Assembly: GCA_963971405.1 (NCBI GenBank)
Contig: OZ020484.1
Span: 28,604,770 to 28,668,769 of the forward strand
Length of the DNA: 64,000 nt
Origin: Psococerastis gibbosa
Lineage: Eukaryota; Arthropoda; Insecta; Psocodea; Psocidae
Direction: 5' to 3'
Positions 43,601-55,100 of this stretch are shown in pieces. Numbering within the stretch: the first letter of the stretch is position 1; each line of letters opens with the position of its first letter. Below the pieces are notes generated by a model. The model worked only from the letters and a program-made list of their open reading frames with translations. It had not been told where the DNA came from and ran no database searches. The translations under genes were made by a program, and so were the position numbers.

Positions 43601-46600
43601 CAAGCCAAGTTCCATTACGCCCGCGTCGAATTGTCTCAAAATTTTTGTCAGATAAAATCGAATGCCAGAACTGTCAATTACTCCTGTAATACAATATAAA
43701 TTTGCCTAAATATTTATTTTCTGTTAAGAGGAAGCTAACCATAGATATACTCGCAACCCCTGGAGCACCCCGAATTCTGATGGTTTATTTTTTTTTAAAA
43801 GGTGGTTAATAGGACGTAAAATAATCATATCATAAGAAAAGCTTGCAGTTTGTTTATTTAAATATTTGCACTTTTTATTTTATAACTCGACTTCATGGTT
43901 ATTAGAAAGAAAGAAAATTGTCTTTATTGTCCATATCCGGGCGAATTGAGGCCTTTCGGCCCACTCTTACAATTAAACTTGACACAAAATTTGTATTTTA
44001 ACTGCATGCATTCATTGTATATACTAGTATTTTAGAATATTGTAAAATTTCCACCCTAAAACGGGCCTAGCCCATAGGGAAGTGACAAAAAACTGTAAAA
44101 AATTTTATTTTGGAAATACATTTTGATTGATTGATTGATTGAACCCAATTAAGGTTGAAAATCTAGTATATTTTTGTACACGTATGGTGGGTCCTACCTG
44201 GTTCCAAATTAGGGTTATGATAGTGCACTTCCACCATGACATATGGATTAAAATCAGGACCTCCAATCGGAAGTCCTGCCTCCTGAAAATAATGAAAGTA
44301 AATTGACACCCAGTATATAATGGCCGTACAAGTGAAGTATATTTAATTCTTGCTTAAACGTGTACATATTTTTTTGAACCTTCACAATCTTTATGGCTGT
44401 TAAAACCCTTATTATAAAATTGGCATTCTCCCATACTTTGGGGTAGGGAACCCGATGTAAATTGTGGCAGCAGTTAATTAACAGTTTATTAATCCGTGAT
44501 GGTCGGAGGGTAGCGTATGTGGGTAAAAAACATTCAGTTGAGCCATGCGTCACAAATTATACTGTATTTGCAATGGAGCTTAGGCGGCTATTCCACTTGT
44601 CAATATTCCGTCATTTGTTCATCAATAATTGATTAAACTTTTGTTTTATTCTATTTCATTGTCCATTTTAACTTGTGTATGTTAAAATTGATCAATGATC
44701 ATAGAGTAAAATCACGCTTTGCAAACAATAACAAACTAAAATTAAACAATGGCGTCGTCTGAAGATGATAAGTGAATAAATGAATAACGACTTTATTGCA
44801 ACAATACAATTGGCGAACAATAAGACTATAAAAGTTATAAAATTAAAAGGAAGAAACTTACAAAATTGGAAAAAATTGAAAACAACAATGTTCAATTATT
44901 GAAGACAAGTGGAATGAGGTGTAAAAATATAAATGCAACATTGATGATATTTCCGTCAATGACATCATCAAAATTGAAGAAAAACTGACAAGTGGAATAG
45001 CCGTCTTATCGCGTAACACTTGCATTTTATGCCTCACTCAATACACATATATTCTGTATGTACATTGTTTCGCTCTCCATGTGTGAATGAATGTGTGAAT
45101 GTCTCTGCACTTAGTGTTATATTAGTAATAATATTGTACCAATTTAACACTATTTAGCTAGCCCTCTAGTTGAGTGTAAGAAAGGGCCCGAAGGCCCTAA
45201 CTCCGCTAGGGGAGCCTAGTACAATAAAGAAACTATTATTATTATTATTAACCGTGATTTTTCTGCTGTGACGTATGGGTCAACTCAGTGTGGTTTTACA
45301 ATAGTACTATAATATAATTGTACAACTACTAGGCCTGTATGCACGGCAGTTAATTGTCAAATGTCTTTATAAAAAGAGAGGGGCACACTGCACCTTGGGG
45401 TAGGAGAAAGCTGCTGCGCCCATCGCCCAAGCCCCAATCACATGCTTGCAGACTTGGGTTGCTTTGGGTCTTTCTGGTGCATCGCAAGGCCCTTCATAAT
45501 CCGGCATTGCCACATTAGCGTCAGTCTCGCAGTGAAATACCTCCATGTGATGTACTTTGTTCTCATTCTCAATAGCCGGCTCATACTGAAATGAAATAGT
45601 AGGGTTGCCAACTTTTATTCCACCAAATATAGTACAGGTATTTTCAAGGCCAATATGTCTCAAAATATAGTAGATCATGGAAATGTCTAAAAAAAATATA
45701 GTAGGATAATTTATCATAATTTTTTATTAAATTGACTTAACTCCTTATTACTTATTGTACCTACTTTACTACTGTTTTTTTTTTAATTTTTAGAAGAATA
45801 TTTGTTGCTGCACGTAACAGCTTTTTATTTTTTTTATGAGAAATTCAAACATTGGGATTTGTCACCCTTTCTATATTATGGATTCCTATATGAAAGTACT
45901 CCACTCAAAGTTTTCAGTTTTGCAACCAATGTTTGAAAATGATAACTAATGATAATTTAACATGTAGGCTGAAGCAAAAATAAAATTGTTGGTAACCGTC
46001 AGCCTATATCATTCGTGTACCTGAATGATATGATGTTTTATTTTTTTGAGAGCGTCTGGTAGTTTTATAACTTTGCACCAGTATGTCGTCTCGATGTTGG
46101 GAATTTTGACTTGCTTTGTCTTAACTTCGAGTTTCCAAGTGTCGGGGGGTTGTATTATTTCATCTACGATCTGCAGTAATCTAGTCCTCTGAAACCCTGA
46201 TGCCCATCTCGACTTCAGGCTCATTCCATTCAGACTGTAAAGGGGGCCTTCACCCCGTGCCCAAACTATGTGTGTTGTTCCATCCTGAAACATTTTGAGA
46301 TTATTGCAAACTTTCATTTAGTAGCCTATTTCGAGTAGCCCCTACGCGAGACAATGGAGCTCAGTGCGGACATTGCTTGTCACTTGTCAACTGGTTTACA
46401 CTATTTTCATTCGAAAATCCCACTTTAGGCATAAATTTTAATTGACAAGACGATAAGAGGCAGATGTGCACACATACAGTAGCTATCTAACTCTAGATAG
46501 ATATTAATATTACTTCAATAATGTAGTCATTCGGATCGCATGTGTCAAACTTCCTGGAGAACGTGTATTTAACTACTCTTTTACTTCTGCGCATTTTGAA

Positions 46601-47267
46601 ATTCTTACAATCCTGACTTTCATCCACTGTTATGACCCCTTCATCATCGCTCCAAGCATCCTGCAAAATACAATGAATACACTAGTAGGCTAAAAACCTG
46701 TTTAGATTTTGAGTTGTCGTGTAACGACATTTTTTTTGCATTTGATATCGTACTCCAAGTGGTTCGGAATCCACTATAATCAAGCGGTTCACCCTGTCAG
46801 TCAACTCGCCCTATCCCTGAGGTGAAGAAGTCTGCCCCTAGGGTGCCCCAAGTTAATAAACAGACTCACTACCCCCGCCAGGCTGGCTGAGTTGCTGATA
46901 GCAGACCTTGAAAACAAACAAACATAATAAGACACTATGAGAAAGCCATGCGCTTATTAAGCTAGCCGATATCTCTTTTTAGTAGCCTAGAGGCTCCTTC
47001 CACATTCTCTTTTACCTGAAAATTAATGCGTTTGTGCCAATCGACCCAGAAGACACAAAGATCTGAGGGTTGCAGCTCGCCATAGTTGGAGAATCCCACT
47101 GCTAACCATTCGCTGGTGTTCAAATTGACGTGCACTTCAAACTGCACTTGCTTCTGTTTGTAGTCTATGGTCCAGAACAGGGTGCTATTCTCATTAAGTG
47201 CCGCATGGAACGCCTGAATAGAAGCACCCAGTTCATTATTATAAAACCTCCACTGTATCACATTCAT
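40605..47267 (-). CDS. Tbh: Tyramine / dopamine beta-hydroxylase (copper type II monooxygenase)
   Basis: This vesicular enzyme hydroxylates the beta carbon of tyramine or dopamine to octopamine or noradrenaline, using ascorbate and two coppers. Nine minus-strand exons: 47267-47016 (DOMON: WLAVGFSNYGELQPSDLCVF), 46660-46514 (DAWSDDEG...FDTCDPNDYIIE), 46284-46021 (ETTYWCKVIKLPDALKK), 45585-45394 (VHHMEVFHCE), 44282-44198 (VEVHYHNPNLEP), 43683-43517 (DAGVMELGLEY), 43134-42952 (FGSQLHTHLTG), 42557-42370 (DEMCVNYIHYYPRTELEVC) and 40836-40605 (GTLSMQCNQSSGDRFPG, stop TAA). Phases fit at all junctions; about 569 residues are recovered. The expected copper ligands are present: HH and H of VEVH for CuA; HTH and M of DEMC for CuB. 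The N-terminal signal segment is not found; the first exon may start at an acceptor near 47290 or at the ATG. In an invertebrate the substrate is more likely tyramine. The last acceptor (TTTTTCAAG) was chosen because it restores phase 2. Confidence 0.93.
42018..42309. mobile_element. Non-autonomous hAT-type element with 8-bp target duplication
   Basis: Begins CAGCGTTTCTCAACCGGTGT and ends CAGGTTGAGAAACGCTG. CTATAGAT flanks both sides exactly (42010-42017, 42310-42317). The interior repeats GTGTGCCG several times near each end. 292 bp, non-coding, between the last two exons of the beta-hydroxylase gene. Confidence 0.92.
43915..43980 (-). repeat. LINE/SINE 3' tail fragment
   Basis: On the minus strand: AATTGTAAGAGTGGGCCGAA, AGGCCTCAATT, then GGACAATAAAGACAATTTT. 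The GTAAGA..GGGCC/GGCC stem followed by AATAAAGAC matches the tail of the LINE at 5410-6092. Confidence 0.6.
44583..45005. mobile_element. MITE, TWA/GGCG family, longest copy (423 bp)
   Basis: Begins GGCGGCTATTCCACTTGTC and ends GACAAGTGGAATAGCCGTC, flanked by TTA on both sides. The interior has AATTGATCAATGATCAT and ACAAACTAAAATTAAACA, then ATGGCGTCGTCTGAAGATGA (MASSEDDK, stop). A segment near 44775-44900 with AACGACTTTATTGCAAC may be a later insertion. Unlike the short copies, it retains unique interior sequence. Confidence 0.8.
45165..45250 (+). repeat. SINE/LINE 3' tail with conserved stem and ATT microsatellite
   Basis: GTTGAGTGTAAGAAAGGGCC, CGAAGGCCCTAACTCCGCTA, then AATAAAGAAACTATTATT and an ATT run. 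Nearly identical to the tail of the SINE at 62690-62935. Confidence 0.65.
46758..46905 (+). repeat. SINE family B body
   Basis: AGTGGTTCGGAATCCACTAT, CCTGTCAGTCAACTCGCCC, GAGGTGAAGAAGTCTGCCCC and CCCCGCCAGGCTGGCTGAG match 12610-12800. The tRNA-like head is absent. Lies in the first visible beta-hydroxylase intron. Confidence 0.6.
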
Positions 47268-47299
47268 ATTATTTGACTGATGCCGCTGGGAGGTTCAAT

Positions 47300-49381
47300 A
47301 CCGAAAATAATGTCTTGCGTGCACCAAACTACACGTATGGGGGTAATTACACTTTCCTCAGAACCACAAACATACTCTTGTCCAATTTATATGCTTCAGA
47401 TTTTAACTAATTAATTAAAATTCAATTTTCTCACCGGCATCTAAGTTACGGTACCTAGCTACCTAGCGGTTAATAATTGAACTATCAACTTCTTGCCGCG
47501 GGCAGAGGCCCGATACGACGTTGGGCTCTATCGATACTATAGATTGGGCAAATAATGCATTACAACAACGCATTATCCCTATATCATAATGTTCACGCAA
47601 AGCACCAGCTAAATAGTAGCCTACTTGGAAGAGGTAAAACGTATACCGTACCTACCACTGTCTACAGTGAAAACTTAATACTGTAAATACTGTACTTAGA
47701 CAGTGCTATGTGAACTATAGGAAGCTACAGCCTTGTAAAAATTGCAGACTGCAGACTATACAGTCTTCGCAGATTTGTATAACACTGTACATGGGCTAGG
47801 TGACTTTCATTATATTTTGGACCTATTGTATTAATCTCTTCAGCCACAAAGAAATCAAAATGGTCTTCTGAAAAATTAACGCTTTATAAAAAGCAGACTA
47901 ACTTATTTAGGTACAGTAGGTACCTACCCGACTGATGTAGGTACAGCTATTCTATAAAATCTATTTACTGCTCTTTATCGTGCCTAATTAAAACAAGTAG
48001 AGTAACAATGTTTCAGGTAGGCTAAAAAAATTCAAATTTACTACGAAAGCTTCTATTTTTAATGATTTTTCACTTAACCATTTTGATGTCTTTGTGGCAC
48101 GAGGAATTGATTAATTAATTTAGTCATTAATATCCAGGCTTCCTTTGTGTACAAAATATTTACAAATTTCGACCAATACCAACCGATGGAGTGGCTGATG
48201 TTAATCCTAAGGAAGATAGTAGTGGGAGCACTGCACAAAACCACATCTTCAGTAACACTGCCAGTATGAAGTCATTTGGACGTAAAAGCATTCCGATCTG
48301 CTGAGGAATTTTGAAATAACTTCGTCCTCTGGAATATAAAGTGATAGCAAAGCATTCTTAGAATTCCCCCTCGTTTTTCCCTTTATTGCTATTGGAATTT
48401 TTTCCCCACCGTCTCTTGATCAGATAGGCTAGGTAATTTTTACTTACCGTTCCGTTGTTTAAAAATTATTGTCTTGGTTGCATAATTTGGAATCTGCAGG
48501 AGTGGAGCCATGTTTATTAACTAATTAATGAATTGGGGATGGACAGTAAAGAATAATAAGTCATAAGTCTAGTGGCAACCAGCGGCGGAGCGTGGGGTGA
48601 TTGCGAGTGTAATGCTTGAAGAACAATTTTATTATATACCAAGTACAGTATAGGTATTTTTTTTACGGCATCGACGTTTCTCATAGCCTATGTACAAGCA
48701 GAGAAAGATTTCTGCTTTAATTCGTCAATCAGACATTCACACATGGTCGCACTGGGAACCGTAAACAATTGCACAATCACACGCAAAGAAAAACTAAAAA
48801 CAAAACAATTATTAATTAATAATAAGTAACACCGGCTGAAAACGCAGACGCGGTCAAAGAAGTAAGTAAATTCCGGGGAAATGGGAATAAAGCAACCTTT
48901 AGAGTTTAGGGGAGGACGGTACAACGCTTTTGCTGCGCCCCCCCCCCCCCCCCCCCCCCGCAAGATCTTTGGTGCGCCCTACCTTGTCTTATTATCTCAT
49001 CTTTGTTATGAGTGATTGTCAATAGTGGAATGCAAGGCCGTAGCCACGTTTTTTTTCGGGGTGGCTGTCATCCTATCTAGTGTATTCTTAAGAGGTTATG
49101 CTGGTTATGGTGTTACTCGTAGGCTATTTATGATAGCATAGGTACATAAAATGCTAATTTAGTGGGGACACAGCCAGCCAGATAACATTTTGTAGACATG
49201 CGGGCTAAATCGTTATGTTACTATTACGACGGCTTAGATCTTAAAGAAACAATACGGTACGTGTCGAAGTTAACTTAGTTATGAATTAAGTTATGAATGT
49301 GGCGCGTATATGCTAAGTGTCTTGTGCCACTTCCATGGGTCTGTGTTGGACGTCGGTACTATCACCTATGTCAATATATTA
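47300..49381. other. Upstream region of the beta-hydroxylase gene
   Basis: No upstream coding exon could be supported, although one is expected for the signal peptide. A C tract lies at about 48939-48959. Around 49030-49200 a stretch (CCGTAGCCACG, GGTTATGCTGGTTATGGTGT, GTACATAAAATGCTAATTTA) is shared with the hAT-like element at 50749-51299. Confidence 0.4.
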
Positions 49382-50067
49382 GGCGCATATTCCACCAACG
49401 TCAATAGTGATAGTAGATGTAGTATTGACGGAAATTTGAATTTTACTCTTTGCCATAGTTAAAATTGATCAATGATCATAAAGTAAAATCACGCGTTGCA
49501 ATAAACAATAGCTACGGTAACTAAAATGGCGCCATGGGATATGTTAAGTACAAACATTTTATATGTTATTGTTTATAAAACAATTATCATCCATTAAACA
49601 GATCGGTGAAGGTCGATCTTACTTCGGATCTCATACTATTATTAGGTTTTATTAAAAATAATAAGTGTGCGAAGAAAACAAATACAAACAAAATTTTTAA
49701 AAACAAATGCAAACAAATTTCAAAAAAATTGGCGCATACGTGTCATTAGAAGAAAAGTGATCAGTAGTTGAAAAAACCACTGGGAATGGCGGGGTTTCCA
49801 TATACGTCAATGGTCAATGGTAAATATGGTGTTGACGTGGTAGCAGACATTTTTAGTATGTCTTTAATGTCTGCTAAAACGTCAATATCACATTTACCAT
49901 TGACCATTGACGTATGTGGAAACCCCCAATTGCGTGTATCAATGAAAAATTCAAATTTTCGTCAATACTACATTTACTATCACTATTGACATTGGTGGAA
50001 GGCGCTTATTACACCTACGTCAATACCACATTTACTTTTGACTATTGACGTAGGTGGAATAAGCGCC
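49382..50067. mobile_element. Nested cluster of three foldback elements
   Basis: The outer element starts GGCGCATATTCCACCAACG (after TTA) with GTCAATAGTGATAGTAG. Its other arm, CTATCACTATTGACATTGGTGGAA, lies at about 49976-50000. Its interior holds AATTGATCAATGATCAT and ATGGCGCCATGGGATATG. A 140-bp element (49788-49927; GGCGGGGTTTCCATATACG, GACGTGGTAGCAGACATTT) lies within it. At the right boundary a 67-bp foldback (50001-50067; GGCGCTTATTACACC to GGTGGAATAAGCGCC, then TAA) replaces the expected end. Confidence 0.78.
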
Positions 50068-50748
50068 TAAGACTAGGGTATACAGTGCCTTACTTTCACC
50101 ATTACAAGTAAGATGTTTCACCACTTGTGTTTTTTATTAGTTTATTTAATTACAGCAATACGGACTAATTTAAGAAAAGAAAATAGTTAATACCTAGTGA
50201 AATTGCAACAAATTGTTGGGGGGGGGGGGTCCCCAAAAATTTGTTACGCCACTGTTCATGATAGCTAGCTCTCACCGAGGAACCTGTCAGGTTATTTTAC
50301 AGTATAGCCTATACTGATGTTGAAAAAGTGTAGTATAGTAATCGGTAATAAATAATAAATAAATGGTACCTAATCGAGGGTGGAAGAGAGTGCTGCCATC
50401 CGCAAGAGGACGTACAATTGGCCTGATCAGTATCGAATACATTCTTCTGTGTTCAATTGTTATTATTGTTATTTGGGGTACCGTTGGTGGTCATCTATTC
50501 CTCCGCATTATAAATATGTTAAGTTATAGGGTTAGGTGTTGTGTGGTACGGTATCCGTATACCAGAGACGTATATAGGCCTAGTTTTAGGATGATGGCGG
50601 GGGCAAAACAAATTAGACCTTATAATGCCGTTATCAGGCTTTTCGCAAGGATATTTTCATGCATAGGCTTCCCCTTTCACGGAATCACAGATTCACAAAA
50701 ATATATTAAGGCGTTTGATAGTTCTGAACTGCGAATGATGTAGGGCCT
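50068..50748. other. Stretch without a recognised gene
   Basis: Contains a G tract at about 50218-50229 and GTTACGCCACTG (about 50240), a hAT-type terminus. A 126-codon plus frame at 50363-50743 has no recognisable domain and no supporting context, so it is not called. Confidence 0.35.
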
Positions 50749-51299
50749 CAGGGGCGTAGCCAGGATGTTTTCCGGAGGGAGGGGTGATAATATCTAGTGT
50801 AAATTGTTTTCTTGGGAACTCAATGGAAAAATGAGGTTTGTCACATTAAAAAGAAAAAAAAAACAGATGTACAGTATGTGTCATATTTTTTTCTAGGAAA
50901 GGAGAATGATATTGTGCACTCGTAAAAGGAAAGAACGATCTGAGTCCAGAGATATAAGCACAAATTTAAAATCTGACCAAACGGGAATAACGAGCTGTTT
51001 CAACTTTAATATTAGTTTTCTGAAAAATCAGTCTTATGTGACAAACCTCATTTTTCCCGTGGGACCTTCAATTGTAGGGCCTATCTCGTTTAAATTCTAT
51101 AATGCTGGTTATGATGTTACTCGTACATCACGTCATTACGTATATATAGGCGCTAATTATATGATATAGCGTAGGCACATCAAACTTCAATTTAGTGGCG
51201 GATTTAGTTTTGGTGCGAGGCTGCGTGCACAGACATAAATCCCCCCCCCCCCAAGGAGTGGGCAAGATGGACCGTGCCCCCTTCAATTTTACGCCCCTG
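50749..51299. mobile_element. hAT-like non-autonomous element
   Basis: Left CAGGGGCGTAGCCAGGATG and right TTTTACGCCCCTG form an inverted CAGGGGCGTA terminus. C tract at about 51241-51252. The flanking octamers (TAGGGCCT, TGAGCGGT) do not match, so ends or flanks have changed. Confidence 0.55.
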
Positions 51300-52132
51300 T
51301 GAGCGGTGGACACCGACCTTATAGATTTTATGGACGCATCTTGACCTCTGAGTCTAAAGCACCACAATAGTCAACAACTTACTCCCTGTTTATAATACAG
51401 CATGCTACGTCCCCCAATATAGTAAGGTCGCTAAACGGTGAATAGGCCTATATAAATTTACTCTCTGTCCTATGCCTTGCAAGCACTTTATATTGAATTC
51501 CAAGGATTTAGAGTTTCCCAAAATTACCATACAGTGCGCATATGAATATGGTCTTATATAATTTTAACACAGTAAAAAATAATTTTTGTGAACTTTTAAC
51601 TCGGATTTTGTTGAAAACACTTAAACAGTCAATATAATGTATCATTGATGAAATGGCGCGAAAGTTTTAAACTTCGCTGCGTTCCTTGTGTCCGCCATGT
51701 TTTCTCCAGCTCCAGCAAGCGAGGGTTTATTTTTCATGTTTTTCGATAAATTAGGAAATATTTTGTCATATAAGCTTTATATTAAGTTAATTGAAATAAA
51801 TCGGAAATAAAATAATTCTATAAATTTAGAAATAAATGATAAAATGAATGAGTAAATATTTTCCCACAGTCGGCGCATGAATAATTATGCCCGGATCTAT
51901 TTGCAGTTGTTGCAAGTAGAGTTTGGAAGCAAGGTGGTTGTCGGGTCGCGCATCGGTTTCTTTGGTTTTTATTGATATTGTTCAATTAAAAGCCATGTTT
52001 TGTACTATGGGACCTGGATAGTGATGTAGTAGTTTTATGTGTGAGCCGTGGAAAGTGCTAAAATATGAGGACGCGGTGTCTTTTTTGTGTTTTAAAGTGT
52101 GTGTTTAGTGTTGTGCGTGAAAATTCCTCACT

Positions 52133-55100
52133 ATGAGGTTCAAGGAAGGATACATTTTTATAGCATTTTCTATGCTTTTTATTCTTTTGAGGATACCTTC
52201 AACTTATGGTAGGTATTTGTTTTTAGATAAATCAGAAAATAATAGAAATGATATCGGTTAGAAACTTCAAAGTTCGTTGGGCTGCGTCGGCGCAGCTGTC
52301 GGATTTCTGTTGTAAACGCTCTAGCGGCAGCATTCTTCTGTTGCTCCGCTGATGGTTATTATTATTAAAAAATACTGTGTCTCGATATAATTTTATTGGA
52401 CTCATAGGGTATGGCGTATGGCACCAATCATGGACACATTCTCATTACTTGCCGACCAAGGAATACAAAGGAACACGAGTTGATTAATAAATTCTAAATA
52501 AGTTAGGCCTAGTCCTATTGAAATGTAACTCAAAGAATGTAAATTCCAAAATTTTAAAGAGTCAATTGATGGAAACAATATTGCCTCCGATGCTGTTCTG
52601 AGAATCAGAATTTAGTAGGTAGGCTTATTTGATGTTAATTTTGATGTCAACGGTGTCCTCGCGACTGGCGGGCTATATCTTTGCAAAATTCAATGCTAGT
52701 GATAAACAATTAAATAGGTAGTCTAACGAGTAGTGTTTGAGTTTGACAATGAATACTTGACATTGTTGTTGTATCTGTTAAAGAGCACTAGGTGCAAATG
52801 GTCAAATTTCAATTAAAATACGTTATTCACTGTTTTTCACACTGTAAGACCACTTTTTTAGTTCAGTTCTTAAAAATTTTACCCAACTGAAATCTTTTAG
52901 TTTTTTTCTAACTCATAGTCTGACAGGATTTTCATCAATAATGTAAGTTTTCTTGGAACTATAACTTGAGCTTTAATTACTCGGTTAGCATACTTTTTAT
53001 AGTTGTTTGTTCACTTAAAAGTGCCCTCGTTTAACGTGAGTTGCATTCAGCCTACCTGTTGGTGGCGTGGGAAGAATCTCGAAATCGAGATTCGAGATGC
53101 ACACAAAATGAGACAACCTTACTATTTTCCTGCCGATGGAATGTCCTACATGAATAATGGATGTTTGCTGGCCTCGGTTAAATTGTTTTGCTTTAGGGTC
53201 GAACAATGGAGTGGACACCCCATTTCAGTGTAATGTGTTCCATTGACAAAAATGTCATTGTGACTATTTGGGTTTGACTACTTTTAAAATTTCTGCCCGT
53301 GAAAAGAGACCTTGGTGCTCGCTAAATTGGGGGAAACAAAGCGTTACCTTTGCTCAGGGTGGGCCGCCCATCTTTTTGACAATTATTATTAAGAGTGTAC
53401 AGCCCGTATGAAATTTTTATTTTTTATTTAATTAACTATGCAAGTTATTAAAGATTTGCACATTGTAGAAGACTACTTCATGCATAATTATAAGGTATTT
53501 TTAGTTTTCGAAATTGATTTTTTTTTTATAAAACCCATATAATACGTGTAAAGTTATTGGTTATAAAATATATACAAGTATCATGTTTATGAGAAAATTA
53601 CAATTTCGAAAATTTATATATATATACATATATATATATGATGCATGAAGTAGTCTCCTACAACTTTGATGAGCCAAATCTTTAATAACATGCTTAGTTA
53701 ATTAAATAAAAAGTATTACATTTCGGGCTGCCAATTTCCATAGGGCTGTACCCTCTTAATGCACGGAGTAGAATTAATGTCCCCTGCTATGAGACAGTAA
53801 ATCGTATGGGCCTGCTACCTGCGAGTTGATTTAACAACTACAGGTGGATAGTGACTAATTTCTTTTCTGCCAAGTTGACAACGTTGGTGTGTACTTATGT
53901 ATTTTCCGGCTGAAAACAGATTTTAGTCGATCTTCTCGCAAACATGTTGATGACATTGTATTACTCTCGAGGACGGAATCAATGCTATCCGTATCAAGTT
54001 GGGGTTGATACATTTGAAACAGATTCAAAAATGCAGTCGATTTTATACCTACTCAACCCAAACCTGGTGAATGAACGTATCCCATTTTAATGCAGCGATT
54101 TTGTATTATGTGAAGTAGCCTACATGTTTTCAATTCATTGTATGCAAGCAAGATTGCATGAGAATGTGCTCTTAAGGAACTGACTTCTTATCATACAGGC
54201 TTTGGTGTAATTGCCAGGGAAAGTCTTGCGAACGCATTAACACTTGGGCTGCTCATTCCATTTCCCACATATTTTACTGACTGGACTGTAAGACTTGTGC
54301 GCTTAAAATTCAGATGTAATTGTGATCATGAGTATTGACTAGATCCCCTTGTCATCTTTCATCTAACTGGATTAACTAGAACTATCTTAAAAAATTCGGG
54401 TCTAAATAATTATAATAGATACACTTTATGTAGCCTTACCATACGTCTCGGCTTGACCGGGATTGTCCCGGTTTTCAAGCCTTCACTCGGGTGTCCCGGC
54501 AAGTCATGATTTTGTCCATTAACATTAATTTAACATGCACTCCACGAAGTTTTGCTGAGTGAGAAATACGAATGGTACCTATTCAAAATAAAATGTAAAC
54601 CAGTGTATTTGTTTTCATGTTCTGGTTTACAAGAACCTTTCGTAGTACCTAGATAGGACATAGTTTTTACTCAAGTTTAGACTCTAGATTTAGACGTTAT
54701 AAGCATGTAGTCATTTGACGGTATAAGACTATTAGCAGACTATTACCAGAGTACCTAGCGCTAACTATGAGATACCAAGAAAGGTACCCCTACGAGACGA
54801 GAAATCGAGAAAATCTAACTACTAGTGGTAGTCAAGTCAGGAAGACAATATTTCAAGACGGAATCTCCGAATATAACAAACTAAGCAGAAAAATAAGAGA
54901 ATGCAATACAGTGGAAATGTTCAGAAAAAAACTAAAGGAAGTGATTGTGTGTAAAAGGTTAAATGACTGAGCTGATCATGGATGAAAGACAATTAGTAGA
55001 AGTAGACTGAACTATGAACTGTTGTAAACAAATAAGTGTTTCACTTCTAAGTTTTCAACAACAGCAACAATTGAATGTTTCCATAAAAATTTACACTAAA

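Noticed and set aside
50363-50743. 126-codon plus frame with a hydrophobic segment
   Set aside because: Lies among MITE and hAT-like repeats; composition is not protein-like over its length and no domain is seen.
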